In this document: positions 23,851 to 36,400 of the stretch, in pieces
Position numbering within the stretch: position 1 is the first letter of the stretch
How the letters are laid out: the number at the start of each line of letters is the position of its first letter
NCBI GenBank assembly: GCA_003260075.1
Contig: QLIY01000296.1
Location: 1-64,000 of the forward strand
Length of the DNA stretch: 64,000 bases
Origin: Phallusia mammillata
Taxonomy: Eukaryota > Chordata > Ascidiacea > Phlebobranchia > Ascidiidae
Direction of reading: 5' to 3'
Program-made: the position numbers and the translations under genes
Notes under the pieces: generated by a model
Databases searched by the model: none
What the model saw: only the letters and a program-made list of their open reading frames with translations
What the model was told of the DNA's origin: nothing

Positions 23851-24004
23851 CAGTGATGGGATTCAATTTTTTTGTCAGCCGGTTCTATCACAAAAGTCAT
23901 AACTTTAGTCACTTAACCAGTAATGCTAACCGGTTCGCTGATCTCATAAAATTTCGTGAGACGGTTCTAGAGAACCGGTGCGAACCGGCTGAATCTTACC
24001 ACTG
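23851..24004. mobile_element. Short hAT-like MITE
   Basis: It begins CAGTGATGGGATTCAA and ends GGCTGAATCTTACCACTG. Flanks GGTAGAGA and GGTATATA match at 6 of 8. The interior resembles the element at 7419-7705 (ATGCTAACCGGTTCGCT and AACCGGTGCGAA). Confidence 0.7.
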
Positions 24005-24009
24005 GGTAT

Positions 24010-24205
24010 ATACATAATATACAAGTATTTCTTTACATCAGTAATTTTAAAACGCAAGCAATCAGGCAATTGGCGGCCGTTGGTGAAATAAAGATCTGGG
24101 ATGCGGCCGTCTTACCGAAAAGGTTGTGCACATTCCCATCGAGGGGTCGCGTAGAATTTTCAGTTTTAAAATGGGGTCGCAGGACAAGAAAGTTTGAGTA
24201 GCCTC
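24010..24205. repeat. Copy of a nested hAT junction
   Basis: This segment matches 22820-23000 across the boundary between the 22477-22949 element and its host: the GCGGCCGT end, GGTTGTGCAC, then GAGGGGTCGCGTAGAA. It keeps a better host end (AAGTTTGAGTAGCCTCG). The shared nesting implies copying after the inner insertion. Confidence 0.6.
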
Positions 24206-26118
24206 GATCTATTCTAGCTGTATAGTTTAGGTGATCTGCCGCGCAGAAGAGGTTGCTCAACAACAACTGGCAGAGATGTGACCGAGATGTGCATATTTGA
24301 AAAGGTCAACCGACACCATCGTCTCTTTACCTCCGACATCTAACAGTTTTTTTTATCGCTCTACAACTTATAACGTGTGGACATTGGGGCAGGCAAAAAG
24401 TTTGATAACTGCTTCCTGTGGAGCAGGTAAAACTTGCGAGACAGATGAAGTCTCTTGGTACAGCAAGGCTGGAGCCATATACAACCTCTACTGGACATGT
24501 CTGTAAATCCATTATTTCTGAAGGTTTCCATAGTCACCGAAAAGTGACATATTGAGTAGGCGTGCTGCTCCTTGGTTTGATCTGCTCCATGGTTTGATCA
24601 TAGACTACTTAGCAGTTGATAAACCAAAAAAGAACCACCAGTCAGAATTGGTAAATATCTTTAGGTAGCGCTAAAGAGCATTCGCGAATATTTTAAACGC
24701 AATATGTGTAAAAATGCTGAAGGTCAGGACTATTAGGGCTGAGGTGAGGTTTCATGATAATAATAACGATATAATCAAGGGGGGGGGGAAATAAGTATTT
24801 TAAACGCAATATGTGTAAAAATGCTGAAGGTCAGGAGTATTAGGGCTGAGGTGAGGTTTCATGATAATAATAACGATATAATCAACCTAAAAACGTACTT
24901 CCTAACGTTAAATTTAGTTAACCCTAACCCACTCTCACTGTGTTAATTTTAAAAAATGTGCCCTTAACTCTATCTTTCGGCATTTAGCAAGCATTTTCTG
25001 TTGTGATTGAGTTCGCAAAAATCGTGTGCAAAAATCTAACAAACAAACAAACGTCAAGGATCGTTACAAACACAAAAGCGACAAAGGTCGCCACAACAGT
25101 AATGCAATAACCCACTCCAACTGAGAGTCAATGCCTTTTTTCTAAGGTAGCCTACCCTAGCACTGTATCTCGTAATAATAATTTTGTAGTCTTAGTGAAA
25201 CTAGCTACTTTGTAGCCACAACGAACAGCGTCCATCCAACTTCAAAACTGTAGTGTAAATTGATATTTTATGACTTGCCAGAACTTGCCAGAAACGCACA
25301 AAGAAATGTTAGCCGTGCCAGTTCAGCAAGGTATATATGGCCTGCGTTTTTACGGAATGTTAGAGAAAATGCGCAAGTTAAGTCTTGATTTTTGATGGCG
25401 CCCATATAAACGATTGTGTCGTTAACAACAAGCACGGCCTCATCCGAAATTTCGCTTTAAAGAAGTCTATGTATATGAGCGGTAAAGGACGCCTCGATAT
25501 GCATGCTAAAACAAAGCCAAACTTTTTTGTTCTGAATTTTCCTCTTCACAAGCTTTTTTACTTAATTGCTATATTGTTTGTTTTTCATTATTTTCAGCTT
25601 CAAGTGAATTGGGTTAGGGTGGCCCGCTAACACTTTCTGCATACAGTCATGGTCATCGAGTGAATTGCTATGTCATTGTGTGTGAGGTGACAAGGGCTTT
25701 TTTGGCGCTTTGATTTTTTATAGTTTTTGGACTAAATCAATAAATGCGATTAGAACCCCAAATTAAGTCCTTCAATATAAAAGAGTTTCGTCTTTTGCGG
25801 CCCGCCAAGTACTTAGCAATCCCTGATGTGGCCCTCCATCCTCACTACAAGCGGACCTGCGTGCACCGGATTTCCCATTTTTCCTTGTCAACGTGATTGT
25901 TGAAGACGCGCGCGTGATGTAACGCTGTCGCACCGGCACCGGTAATATAGTTTTTTTTTTTTTGTTTGTCTTAAAACTTATTAATATGTTGCAGATATGT
26001 TTTTAAGTTAAGGAACAATGCTCAACAAACTCTGGTGTGTTTTGGTTGTTAATGTACTTCAAACATGAACCTATGTTTGGCAGTTACAGTTGATTTATGA
26101 AGTCCAATTAACCCAAAC
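24206..26118. other. Upstream of dolichol kinase
   Basis: No gene is recognised. A 10-G tract (24779-24788) separates two direct copies of about 88 bp that differ at one base. Sequence near 25800-25850 (GCGGCCCGCC, GTGGCCCTCC) resembles hAT MITE ends, but no paired end was found. Confidence 0.4.
24779..24788. repeat. Poly-G junction between direct copies
   Basis: Ten Gs then AAATAAG separate 24689-24778 from its copy at 24796-24884. There is one mismatch (GGACTATT versus GGAGTATT). It is the only G-type tract on this strand. Confidence 0.85.
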
Positions 26119-27618
26119 ATGGAAACTGTTCTGCTCATTGCTTCTCAAGCATTTATGGTGGCAAGCCACCCTGCTGGATATATCTGCGAGATCAAAATAC
26201 TTGCGCTGCTTTCTATTATATGTGCCATATTGCAGTTAACAAGACTTAGACTGCCTTCATGGATAAAACAATACGTAAGACCAGGAGCAGATATTGTTCC
26301 ATTCTATGGCTGTGTTATATTTTCTTCTATTTTGTTTATCGATGACAAATCCCCATTTGTTGTCCAAACATCTATGTGTTTTTCACTGCTCTGTGTGGCA
26401 GCAATACCAATATTTAGCAGAATGAAACTAGTTGCTAAAGGTCTCTCAGTTATATTTGTTGCTGGTACAATCTCATTTTATGTCCTTGGGTGTTCTTTTG
26501 ACACCACAAAGTTGTTTTCAAACATGCCACCTTTATTACTATATATGACACACTTTTCGTTATTTTCTATTGTGTTTCTTGTATGTTTGCTGTCTTCCCC
26601 TGGAAGTTTTTCAGTTGGCGAGTCTATTCTTGTTAGTCAAATGGTCACTGTCCTTTTTAACTTTACTGATTCAACACATGAACTGGAACATTCAAACAAA
26701 TTGATGGAAATTTCTCTTGTAGCAGCAAGGTTAACAATATTTTTAATACTTGTTTCCATGTCACTTTTCTATTTCTTTAATACCACCACAACTAGAACAG
26801 TGATTTTTTATACCCTTATGCTTTGTGTTATGGTTGTATTTTGTATACTTTACACACCATGGTTAATCGATTGTATGTTGTTTGCTGTGAAGTTTTTGAC
26901 ATCTAACTATCCTCAAAGAATGAGATTGTTGATGTTTTGGGGTTTTATTTCCATTCTTTGTCTTGTGTTTATTGTAGTTCGTTCTAGACAGGGTAAAGCT
27001 TCCACCATGGAACGCAAGGCTTTTCATCTATTCATTCTTTTGGTTTACATCCCTGGATTTATGTTTGATATTCCGCTCTTGTTTATTTGCTCTGTGTTTG
27101 TGGCTATTGTGTTCCTTGTTGCTGGCACTATGCAAGCCTTTCAAATTGAGCCAGTAGGATACCTACTGGAACGCCAGTTTCGTCGCTTCAAAAGCCTGCA
27201 AGACACTGGGTCCTTGGTTGTAACACCTATTTGCCTACTGCTGGGTATGTCGCTTCCATTGTGGTTATCCTGTGCCAAAGATCCTGATATTCTTGTGGAA
27301 ACACATCGCTTACCACCAATAGCTTCATACAGTGGCATTATATCTGTGGGAATTGGAGACGCTATGGCTTCAGTTTGTGGGTCTATCTATGGGACATTGA
27401 ACTTTCCAAAGAGAAGAAAGACTGTGGAGGGCACATTGGCTTCCATCTTGGCACAAGTTCTATTTGTTTATGCACTGTCCCTTTCTGGAAATATTGACAA
27501 TGGGTCAAGTAACATAATACTTGCTATTATTGTTGGTGCGCTAATTGAAGCATACACCCGTGAAGTGGATAACCTTGTTGTCCCATTGCTTGTGTATTTT
27601 TTGCTTGATATCATTTAA
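26119..27618 (+). CDS. DOLK: Dolichol kinase
   Basis: One uninterrupted 499-codon frame encodes a strongly hydrophobic protein with a dozen or more predicted membrane segments. The C-terminal third carries the family signature: GDAMAS with Asp414, followed by GS and the basic KRRKTVEGT segment (431-439), which forms the CTP-binding region of dolichol kinases. An RKAFH motif lies at 298-302. The enzyme phosphorylates dolichol with CTP in the ER membrane to supply dolichyl phosphate for N-glycosylation, O- and C-mannosylation and GPI anchors. Human DOLK is about 538 residues and also single-exon, so the lack of introns is expected. The ATG is preceded by AACCCAAAC and followed by GAAACT. The gene ends 250 bp from the 3' end of ASH2L on the other strand. 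Confidence 0.95.
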   Translation: METVLLIASQAFMVASHPAGYICEIKILALLSIICAILQLTRLRLPSWIKQYVRPGADIVPFYGCVIFSSILFIDDKSPFVVQTSMCFSLLCVAAIPIFSRMKLVAKGLSVIFVAGTISFYVLGCSFDTTKLFSNMPPLLLYMTHFSLFSIVFLVCLLSSPGSFSVGESILVSQMVTVLFNFTDSTHELEHSNKLMEISLVAARLTIFLILVSMSLFYFFNTTTTRTVIFYTLMLCVMVVFCILYTPWLIDCMLFAVKFLTSNYPQRMRLLMFWGFISILCLVFIVVRSRQGKASTMERKAFHLFILLVYIPGFMFDIPLLFICSVFVAIVFLVAGTMQAFQIEPVGYLLERQFRRFKSLQDTGSLVVTPICLLLGMSLPLWLSCAKDPDILVETHRLPPIASYSGIISVGIGDAMASVCGSIYGTLNFPKRRKTVEGTLASILAQVLFVYALSLSGNIDNGSSNIILAIIVGALIEAYTREVDNLVVPLLVYFLLDII

Positions 27619-27868
27619 TCTGCGTGCTGTGTGTCCGCTTGGACAGGAGCAACTTCCCTGATTCAAAATACAGTTTATTATGCATTACAAGAATGGGAAA
27701 GTAGGGCCTTATTCGGATGTTGTAGCTGTTAAAATGAGCTAGCTACAGTTTTTCAAATATTATTCTGTGATCCCTAATTTACCCACTTTTAAAAGTATGG
27801 ATATTTTAACACACAAACAAAACTGAACACATATGAGTGACATCACATAATTTTGTAATTTTACTGGG

Positions 27869-30800
27869 TTACAATTTTTCACCATCAACTTCCAACTCAA
27901 CAGCGTACAAAAGATCAGAAACACAGCAATCAATCATAGAAGTGAATGCCCTGTCACTGAAAGGCTTGCAAGGTGCAAGAGATTTAGGTGGTGGAAACTT
28001 AAATGTAGGTCCAAAATTGACAGTTAGTGTGGCTGGTTTGTAGAGAGACATGCATGGGTGATATGCACCACAAAATATCTCATTTTGCCAAACTTTTCCC
28101 TGTGATTTTCCATTCTTGAAAAATTCCATGTAAGATCCTTTGACAGGTTTTAGTGATTTTTCTGTCAGCTCCAATTCATCCTAAAGTTTGTCAAAATAAA
28201 GTCTGATGAAGCAGCATTGTAATGACTCGAGGATGTTTTTCAAGGGTCATATTTTATTTCAATAAAACCCACTCAGATCATGTTTTAGGGCTAATATTTT
28301 GTTCATTAAACTAGAAGGGTGGCTTAGCACATTTTGTCGTTGCATTTACACTGTAACCTATTTTAAAACATTAATATATTTCCTATGCATATTTTGTATT
28401 GGGTCCCATATTAGCCATCGTCTTTTATAACCTTAGTCGTTTCTGCAGGCAGAAACTCATGGGTCCCCACACATGCAAAGTTGAAAATAATGCATTTCAA
28501 GAGATAACCATGAGAAAGTCTGGTGTTTTAAGGTAAAACACAGTGATCGGCACTGGGCTTAAATAATAATACTATGTAGAATACAAACTATACAATTAGA
28601 TACACCCCAGATATTGTTTAAAGTATGTCCTATTTAACATGTTAAAAAACTGACCCATTTTAGGGGGCTAGTAGGTTAACTAATTGGGTTCGACACATAA
28701 ACTAAAAAAATATAAAACCACAATGACTCAATAAATAGTGCTGTAAAATTTAAGCCCAATCCGCCAATGTTTAAAATTTCGACCACTAGAGGTGTTTTGA
28801 GCAACAACCGTTAATGTTTCTGACGTCATAGGGCTGTTAACAACCCCCTAACTGCCATGGCGCAAAAACGACCACCAAGCAACCCACCAACGAGCAACAT
28901 ACAACTGGTTGCCCTTGTAACACTATTGCTCCAAAGAAATCTTTCGTTTGTGGTGCCCAGTAACATACAAATACGTTTTACACTTTAGGGGCTTGTGGGG
29001 TAAATGTTAGGACTACAGGGTTGAACACAACAATCGACACCTATAAATGGCATACTATACAAGAAATCCAAATTTCAGCCAATTCTGACACTGTTTAAAA
29101 ACTCACCCATTTTAGGGGGCTAGCGGGGTAAATACTGGGGTTATCAACAAAAACAAAGTGGTATGCACATCTACATAAATATATCTACCATCTGTGTAAA
29201 TTTCAGCCAAATCCATAAAACATTTGATAGAAAAACGAGTCGGACAAACTTTGTTAAAAAAACAAAAGAAAAAACAAACAACAATTTAAAGTAAAATCAA
29301 TATGTGTCCCCTTCAGGGAAGGGGACCCATAATTATTCAGAACATGTCTTTTTAGGGTCATATTTTATCTCATTAAAACCTATTTGTTTGCTTCTGTGAA
29401 AAGACCCAGTAAGTTTTATAGTTGTCAACAGCAAGTATGCCAAAAATAAGTCAAATATGTGTAAACACTATTTTTGCAATAAACTTCTCAGAAAGTTTGA
29501 TCAAAATTTTTAAGAGTTACCTTTTCCTCAAAATAAAAGAAGCTCTTGAATTTGATGAGGGCATTATCTTTACATGTGTCTGGTAGCTGTCTTGATTGGG
29601 ATGTTGAAGGAAGGAAGATATAAAATCCCAACACATCACCTTTGCCATATCCATCACTGTAATGTTTGCCTCTACTTTGGTGAAATCTTCAAGACAAAAA
29701 GGTAGATTTCTTTGCCACAATCTTAATTTTGGGTTTTGATAACCTGATAAACATAATTGACACAAAAACTAAAATTGCAAGGTTTTTCACAATAGTAACA
29801 ATAATATCTACATTTTTAAGCTTTACCTTGTTCCTTTCCTGCTTCTCCAAGAATAACTGAACTTATCATAGCCTAAAGGTGCTTGAAGATTTCCAAGTTT
29901 TTGTGACCAGCCAAGCCTTGTTGCTGAACCACTTGGCATGTCATCAATGGTAACCTCGTAATACCACCCACCTTCCCTTACCCAATGTGATGCCCTTACC
30001 ATTGAATAACCCTTCTCACCAGCTACTGTCAGTCTATCATCAGAGATCTTTAACTGGGGTGCACTAGGATCACAAAAAACAAGTTGTAAATGTATGAGTG
30101 TCCAACCAGTTGCAGATGACTGGTAGAAGTACATCTTGCATCAAAATGGACAATATTACAACACTACTACAATTTTAGCTAAGATGGTCATACTTACAAA
30201 TCCACCTTGGTGTATATTTGTTATTGCTCACAGCTTTTTTAAGCAGCTAATTCATGAACCTATAATGACAGGTACATATTTTTTGAACATGACTTTTGGA
30301 TCTTATAACATGGTTATTGCATTTACCAATACCAGGGATGTACAACCTAAACAGAAACTGCTTTATGTTACTGTGCACATGTATGTCAAAAAACATGTAC
30401 TGAGCAGCCGGATTAAAGTTTTATCAGACATATATTTGGCTTGACAGTCTTGTCTAAGAACAAATACTTTCACATTATAGGCTGAATGGATTCTGCCTTA
30501 CAGGCTCATGTGTAACACTGATGATAACAGTGAAATATAAAATCACCTATAGTGAAGGCAGCAATACCAGAAAGGTTGTATCCCCTTGATCTAGATTTAA
30601 TCTTTAAATGAGTAGTACATACCGATCATGTAATGTTAACAGAATTTTGTCATGCAACCACTGTCTATACAGCTTCCCTGGAATTGGTTTACCGGGGCAG
30701 TCTGGATCTGGATCATTGTCAGGAATGTGATGGTCAGGTTCAGCCAATATATACCGATAACCATCCTTGTTAAATGGATGTTCCAAAGGAAATCCATGTG

Positions 30801-31454
30801 AAGGTAGTCGCTGTAAATAAAATCCGTTTCTAGTTTATTGCATACATTGTCACATCCCATCAATGTCCTGGTGTGAAAATTAAAATTTTGCAGATTTGTT
30901 TGTTTGGGTTATGTTTATCCTTAGTGGGTGGGCAAGTCCTGACTGTGTTCTGCAATTAGTCGACCATCAAGCTGCCTGTTTTTATCGCATTTGTTGAGTC
31001 ATTTTTTTATTTAGTTTTTTCGATGACTTTATTTTAGTTGAGACTCGTGGGTTGGAAATATGCCGCTAAAGTTTATTGCTCAAGGAAACACAAGTGTTTG
31101 AGACATAATCAATAGCTATAGTTTCCAACACAACCTTGCAAACACAAAACACTTGTGCAAGCCACTCAGCCACCTTGATGACTCAAATGTCCCGATCGTT
31201 AGGGCTATTTGTGTTGGGGTTGTAAATAAAATATTTAAATTGGTGTGTTTTGTCAGTGCATCACATCGTAGCTAGGAATAGTTTAATTCACCAAAAACCT
31301 GGTTGTAAGGAATTTCTATTTTACTCTTCTTGTTTGTACTTCCTCCAGTTGTGTCTTGTTGTTTTCGCTTTTTCCTTGTTCCACGACCTTTTCCAAACGT
31401 TGGACAAGTCTGCTGCGTTGGTGGGGGTGGGGCGTTGTTGTACGGTGAATTCAT
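27869..31454 (-). CDS. ASH2L: ASH2L, core subunit of SET1/MLL complexes (short form)
   Basis: Five exons join in phase: 31454-31299, 30810-30623, 30063-29827, 29686-29521 and 28180-27869, giving 352 residues. After a short basic N-terminus (TRKKRK, KKSK) comes [19 protein letters not shown], then the SPRY domain ([35 protein letters not shown]) and a C-terminal segment ([10 protein letters not shown]) corresponding to the DPY30-binding region. ASH2L joins WDR5, RBBP5 and DPY30 to activate H3K4 methyltransferases in the nucleus. Human ASH2L is 628 residues; the PHD-like and winged-helix DNA-binding part is not found here. The first donor (CAG|GTTTTT) is weak but keeps the frame. A possible acceptor (TTGTTCAG) lies upstream of the ATG, so a 5' exon or spliced-leader trans-splicing is possible. 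A repeat lies in intron 4. Confidence 0.9.
28459..29332. repeat. Interspersed repeat inside ASH2L intron 4
   Basis: The element is bounded by ATGGGTCCCC on the left and GGGGACCCAT on the right, a 10-bp inverted repeat. The right end also folds as a hairpin (GTCCCCTTC/GAAGGGGAC). Internally a unit with CCCATTTTAGGGGGCTAG occurs twice (near 28653 and 29103). Its last 110 bp match 1-112. I saw no clear target duplication and no coding sequence. Class unknown. Confidence 0.55.
30230..30440 (+). repeat. SINE-like interspersed repeat (copy 1)
   Basis: It shares TTTTTGAACATGAC and ATGTATGTCAAAAAACATGT, in the same order and spacing class, with 32458-32710. Both are non-coding. This copy lies in ASH2L intron 2. 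Confidence 0.4.
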
Positions 31455-31820
31455 CTTACGAATTACAATATTATTTATTATCCACAAGCAAAAACTGAAC
31501 AATTCCAAAAGGATCAAGCAAACTTCAAATTCTCAATCTTTCCTCTGACTTGTCTTGTTGCAAAATGCAATATTATTTTCGCGGATTTTTTTGCATGTGA
31601 TGAGCGCAACGTATGTATAAAGCTGCAAACCTGAAACATTTTAGTTCGTCCTTCTTTTACGATTGAATTAGAAAATAGATATTTATACTAAACATTTTTA
31701 TTTAGTTGTATATAGGAACCTTCACGTAAGTAAAACTTTATGAAATTAAAACAACGTGAATAAAAAAATACCGTTCGATCATTCGACAGAATGGGATTGT
31801 TGCATGTTGGTTTGTTATGA

Positions 31821-32288
<468 letters not shown>

Positions 32289-32426
32289 AATGGATCTGAT
32301 TTTTCACAACTTGTTCTCTATTACCATTACTGTTTTGTAATGCGAATGCCATGGGTGTAAATAAGATTATTTTACAGTGGGGCTTTCTGCTATTTTATGA
32401 TGCTTTGCTTGCTACAAGACACTGCA

Positions 32427-32432
32427 AATAAA
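32427..32432 (+). terminator. Polyadenylation signal AATAAA (POLR2L)
   Basis: AATAAA, about 140 bp after the POLR2L stop codon, before the convergent MON2 3' end. Confidence 0.6.
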
Positions 32433-32457
32433 CAAATGTCCCAGATTTATAGTTGAT

Positions 32458-32710
32458 CCCATGTGTCTTACTTGTTAAATGGCTTCTTCATATACCAAGG
32501 ATAACAAGTTCACAGTTTTTGAACATGACATTTGCTAGCAGGTTAAACCAACAGTTTTGTGTGTTACAATATGATGCCTACAGCACAAAGCTCCGTCTAT
32601 ACCACATAAGTTACTCCACCTCACCTTTTGGCTGCAAGGCCGTATGTGGTTGTGCATGTGTATGTCAAAAAACATGTGCCAGCTGCTGTGATAAAAATAT
32701 GTGCCTAAAT
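32458..32710 (+). repeat. SINE-like interspersed repeat (copy 2)
   Basis: It contains TTTTTGAACATGACATTT and GTATGTCAAAAAACATGTGCC, shared with 30230-30440, plus ACCAAGGATAACAAGTTCAC. It is downstream of POLR2L. The rest of 32711-33432, up to the MON2 stop, shows no gene. Confidence 0.4.
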
Positions 32711-33432
32711 GTTGTTTTTTTCGTCTAGAAACCGCATTTTCCTACAATAAGCCACATTCTTTTAATTGACTTTTAGTATATCGCCCTAAGGGATAAATGC
32801 ATTTAATAGAATAGGGTAACGGGGTTTAATAACCTTTGTCATGTATACTCATATGGAAGTACAGAGAATACCATGTGACATGAAAGCATACAAAGATAAA
32901 GTACAAGCAAATTGCAGAGTGCACATTTCTATCCATTTTGATTGTTTAAAATGTTTACATTAACCAGTTTGTTATACAAAATGAAAAATTGAACAAACAC
33001 CATCACCATTAATACATTTACACGTGGGGTCTCGTATAAGATAAAAAAATGTTTGTTGTTTTGAAACTTGTTCAAAAAAACATGAACAATTCAGTAGGAT
33101 TGCAACAATATCATTGTAATTTGACAACGCGCTACAACCATTCTCTTGCAAATATTGGTAAGGAATTTAAAAGTCTTACACATAAATCTGGTGCAAGCAA
33201 AAACTTTTTAAATACATTTCAAGAGTACACAAAAAATTGGTTTTCTGCCTGAACTTTCATCAAAAAAACAATTTACAAGTAAAAGCCTTTTTAACACATG
33301 TGTATCCAGGCATTGTTTTAAGATAAGGCCAGAATGTTTGGTTTTTAACTAAGGTACTATAAAAGGTTGAACTATGACAGGGGAAAGAAATATACGGATA
33401 CTACAAAAAACATTGCACCTGTAGGTAGTAAT

Positions 33433-36400
33433 CTACACATTATCCAAAGACAGAAAGGTTTGAAATCTACCCATAACCTGGGCAACACTCTTTCTAACCT
33501 CAGCCGATGAGGTTGGAATACATTCAACAAGTACAGGGTAAATGTCCAAGACATGGTTCCACAGTGTTTTGTCAATTTGTTTGTGTGATTTCTTTAAACT
33601 GTGTAGAAGTGCATCCACTGCCTTTAGTGCAAACATAACCTCACTAAGTTGGGCTTCAGACATGGGATAATGAGTTTTCAGTCGATCTGAGCTGATATAT
33701 TGAGTAAGTGCACTTCTGCACCTTTGTACAAGGCTGGTGACTGTAACTTCATTGATTTCTGCCATTTTTTCCTCTTCAGAGCTGCTGGGATTGCCGTTGG
33801 CAGCAGGTAGCATTGAAAACTGGAACAATGTGCTAAAGCATTGCTTGCTTAGTTCATCCCGATCTCGATCTGTTCCCACATTAATGTCAATGTCTCTGGT
33901 GGAGAGTGGTATTGAGCCTTTGTTAAGCATTGCAACAATTCGAGACAAGAAATTCTTCGGAAATGCAGAACTGTAAGGTAGGATCTCGTTGCGGATCAAT
34001 TCGATGAGGAGAATGTCAAATGCTTCATGCTTCTTGTGATCTTCTGCAGACAAAGTTGTTGGCAAAGGGGTTACAGGGAACAGAAAATCTTCCATGCACC
34101 CAGAAACCTCATCCCACAAGGAATCAAACATTGATGCCTGTGAGTGTTGCTGAGCAACCGGCATTCCTGCTTGTAGCACTTTCATAAAGGCATTCACAGC
34201 CAGCTGCCAAGTGCTGCTTGATTTGCTGCTGTGTTTTCTTTTGATAGGAACTCGTAGAGTCTTCACAATTAATGTTAAGATAGCATGTCTTATGACACCT
34301 TTGTGGCAAGCTGTTATCTGGTACAAATCAACAACCACTCTCATGCAGTATTCAGCAAAGGCAATATAGTTGATGCAAACATACTTGGCTTTATCTGGTG
34401 GTCCAGTGTGGTTTTTAATGTCTCCATATGTTGGTGGATTTGAAGCAAACTCTACAATAGAGAGCAAGAAGTCAAAAACTGCTGGGTACATTGTGATTTC
34501 TGACTGTGGAGAAACATTTTTTTGTACCAAATCAACAGCATTGACTACAGCCATTTGCAAAGGTGTTAAAATTTCGGTGGAAGTTGGCATAACAAATGCA
34601 GTGGAGTCCGATCGCACTGGAATACATACAGACCCATGTAATATTTGTGACAACTGCTTAAAGTCACTGGTGGTGAAATTTTCCTGGAGGTTTTTATGCA
34701 AAGTTGGAAACAGCTGTGTATAGGAAGTCAAGTAGGCTTGTGAAAGCATTTCATCTGGGGCCAACTGTCCTGGTGGAGGAGGGATTGTAACTTTTTTGCC
34801 AATATTGCACCATATCTCCCATGCTTTTCTGGAAGCTGTGGAGTTACCTGCTATCTCACAGTTTTCAGAAGGGTTAAGAATTTCCTCAAAACTACACAAG
34901 GCTGACCGTGACACTTCAGGGTTACTACTGATTGCAGCATTATAGATGTAGTCTAAAACCCGACTCCATGCACTTTCAAAGTCATCCATAGCCACTAGGA
35001 CATCCCGTTTCGTTTTAAAAACACGTGCAATTCCAGCTAGGGTTAGTACGCTCGTTTCTTGCCATTGCTTTTCTTCAGTGTCACGGGAATGATGCATTAG
35101 AATATTGGTTTCAGCAGGCTTGTTCCTATCACGAGGTGCAATGATGCACTGCTTTTGTACTTCATCCATCAAGGGAAAAAGTACTTGCCAGATCAGCTCT
35201 TTCCATGTTTGTTCAGAGAGAGTACTCCAGTGAGCAGATATGGTGGAAAACAAAGTTTGGCCTGCACTTTTGCGAATTGCGGGTCTTGGGTCTACACACA
35301 GTTGCCCCATTTTTGAAAATAAGTCCATCCATAAAACATCACCCGTAGATGGAGTTTTAGCATCATCTGATTCTCCTAGTGAGCTGAGTGATGCATTGAT
35401 TCTGTCTTTATTCTGGTTCATGTAATCGGACATGCTCCAAAGCAAACCAATAGCAGTAAGACTGATGTTAAAATCGGGGACCTGTGCAGCATATCTGGCT
35501 ACAACCTCAATGCACTGGGGCAAAGAGGTTACAGGCAAAGCGACCATATAATCTGAAATAACCAATTGGACACTGCGAAATCCCAATCGCACAAGACTTT
35601 CTGTTGTATTATCAGTTGCTGAGCTTATGATATCCAAGATGTCAGACCAACCAGCAGACAAAGAATCTCCACAGCTGTTAAGAATCTGAAGGATTCCATC
35701 TAGTTGTTTTTGACGCACATCAAAGTGAGCAACTGTGCAAACTTCTTTTAAAGGCAACAGAAACATATGCAACAGTCGAGGATTGTTTCTAAGTTTTTCA
35801 CCATGGTAATGCTTTAAGGCTGCTTTAACCAGAGCAGTTACGCCTTCTGCACCCCACTCACGCAGCACAACATTGGGATGCTGACAAACTTCCAGTAAAT
35901 GTCCAGTCACCGGCCTCCATAGAATTTCGATCCTGTCCATGTTTACTAATCCTGTTTCCATCAGTTTGGCCACAGCAAACAAGCTTGGCTCCTTTACTGC
36001 ATTGTTGTAGGCAGTATCCATTGCCTCAATAGACAAGGAACAAAGAGCATTGATCAAATGGTGAAGAGCAACATCATCCAGGTTCTGTGATGCTTCAAAC
36101 AGCCTAGTCAGCATGTTTGACAAAACTGGCAAGTCACCCAGAACTGCTGTGGTAAGCACAGTATTAGTGGGGGTTGTGTTACCATCACCACTTTGCCTTG
36201 AACTGGGTTTCAGCTGTCCATTGGTAGTCGGTTTAAGGCCCAAAATCCACACCAAGTGTTGTAAGGTAGTTAGCAAGAGCTGCCAGGCAGTGTTCATGTG
36301 TGCCCCATGGCAATGGGCAAGGTTTAGAATAGTGCGCATACATTGCACATTTTTTGCTGTCAGTGACACTGAGCTACATCCAGGTGCCAATGAACCACCA

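Noticed and set aside
24297-24506. Plus-strand frame with GAGKT
   Set aside because: The P-loop-like string is isolated, with no other NTPase motifs or splice context.
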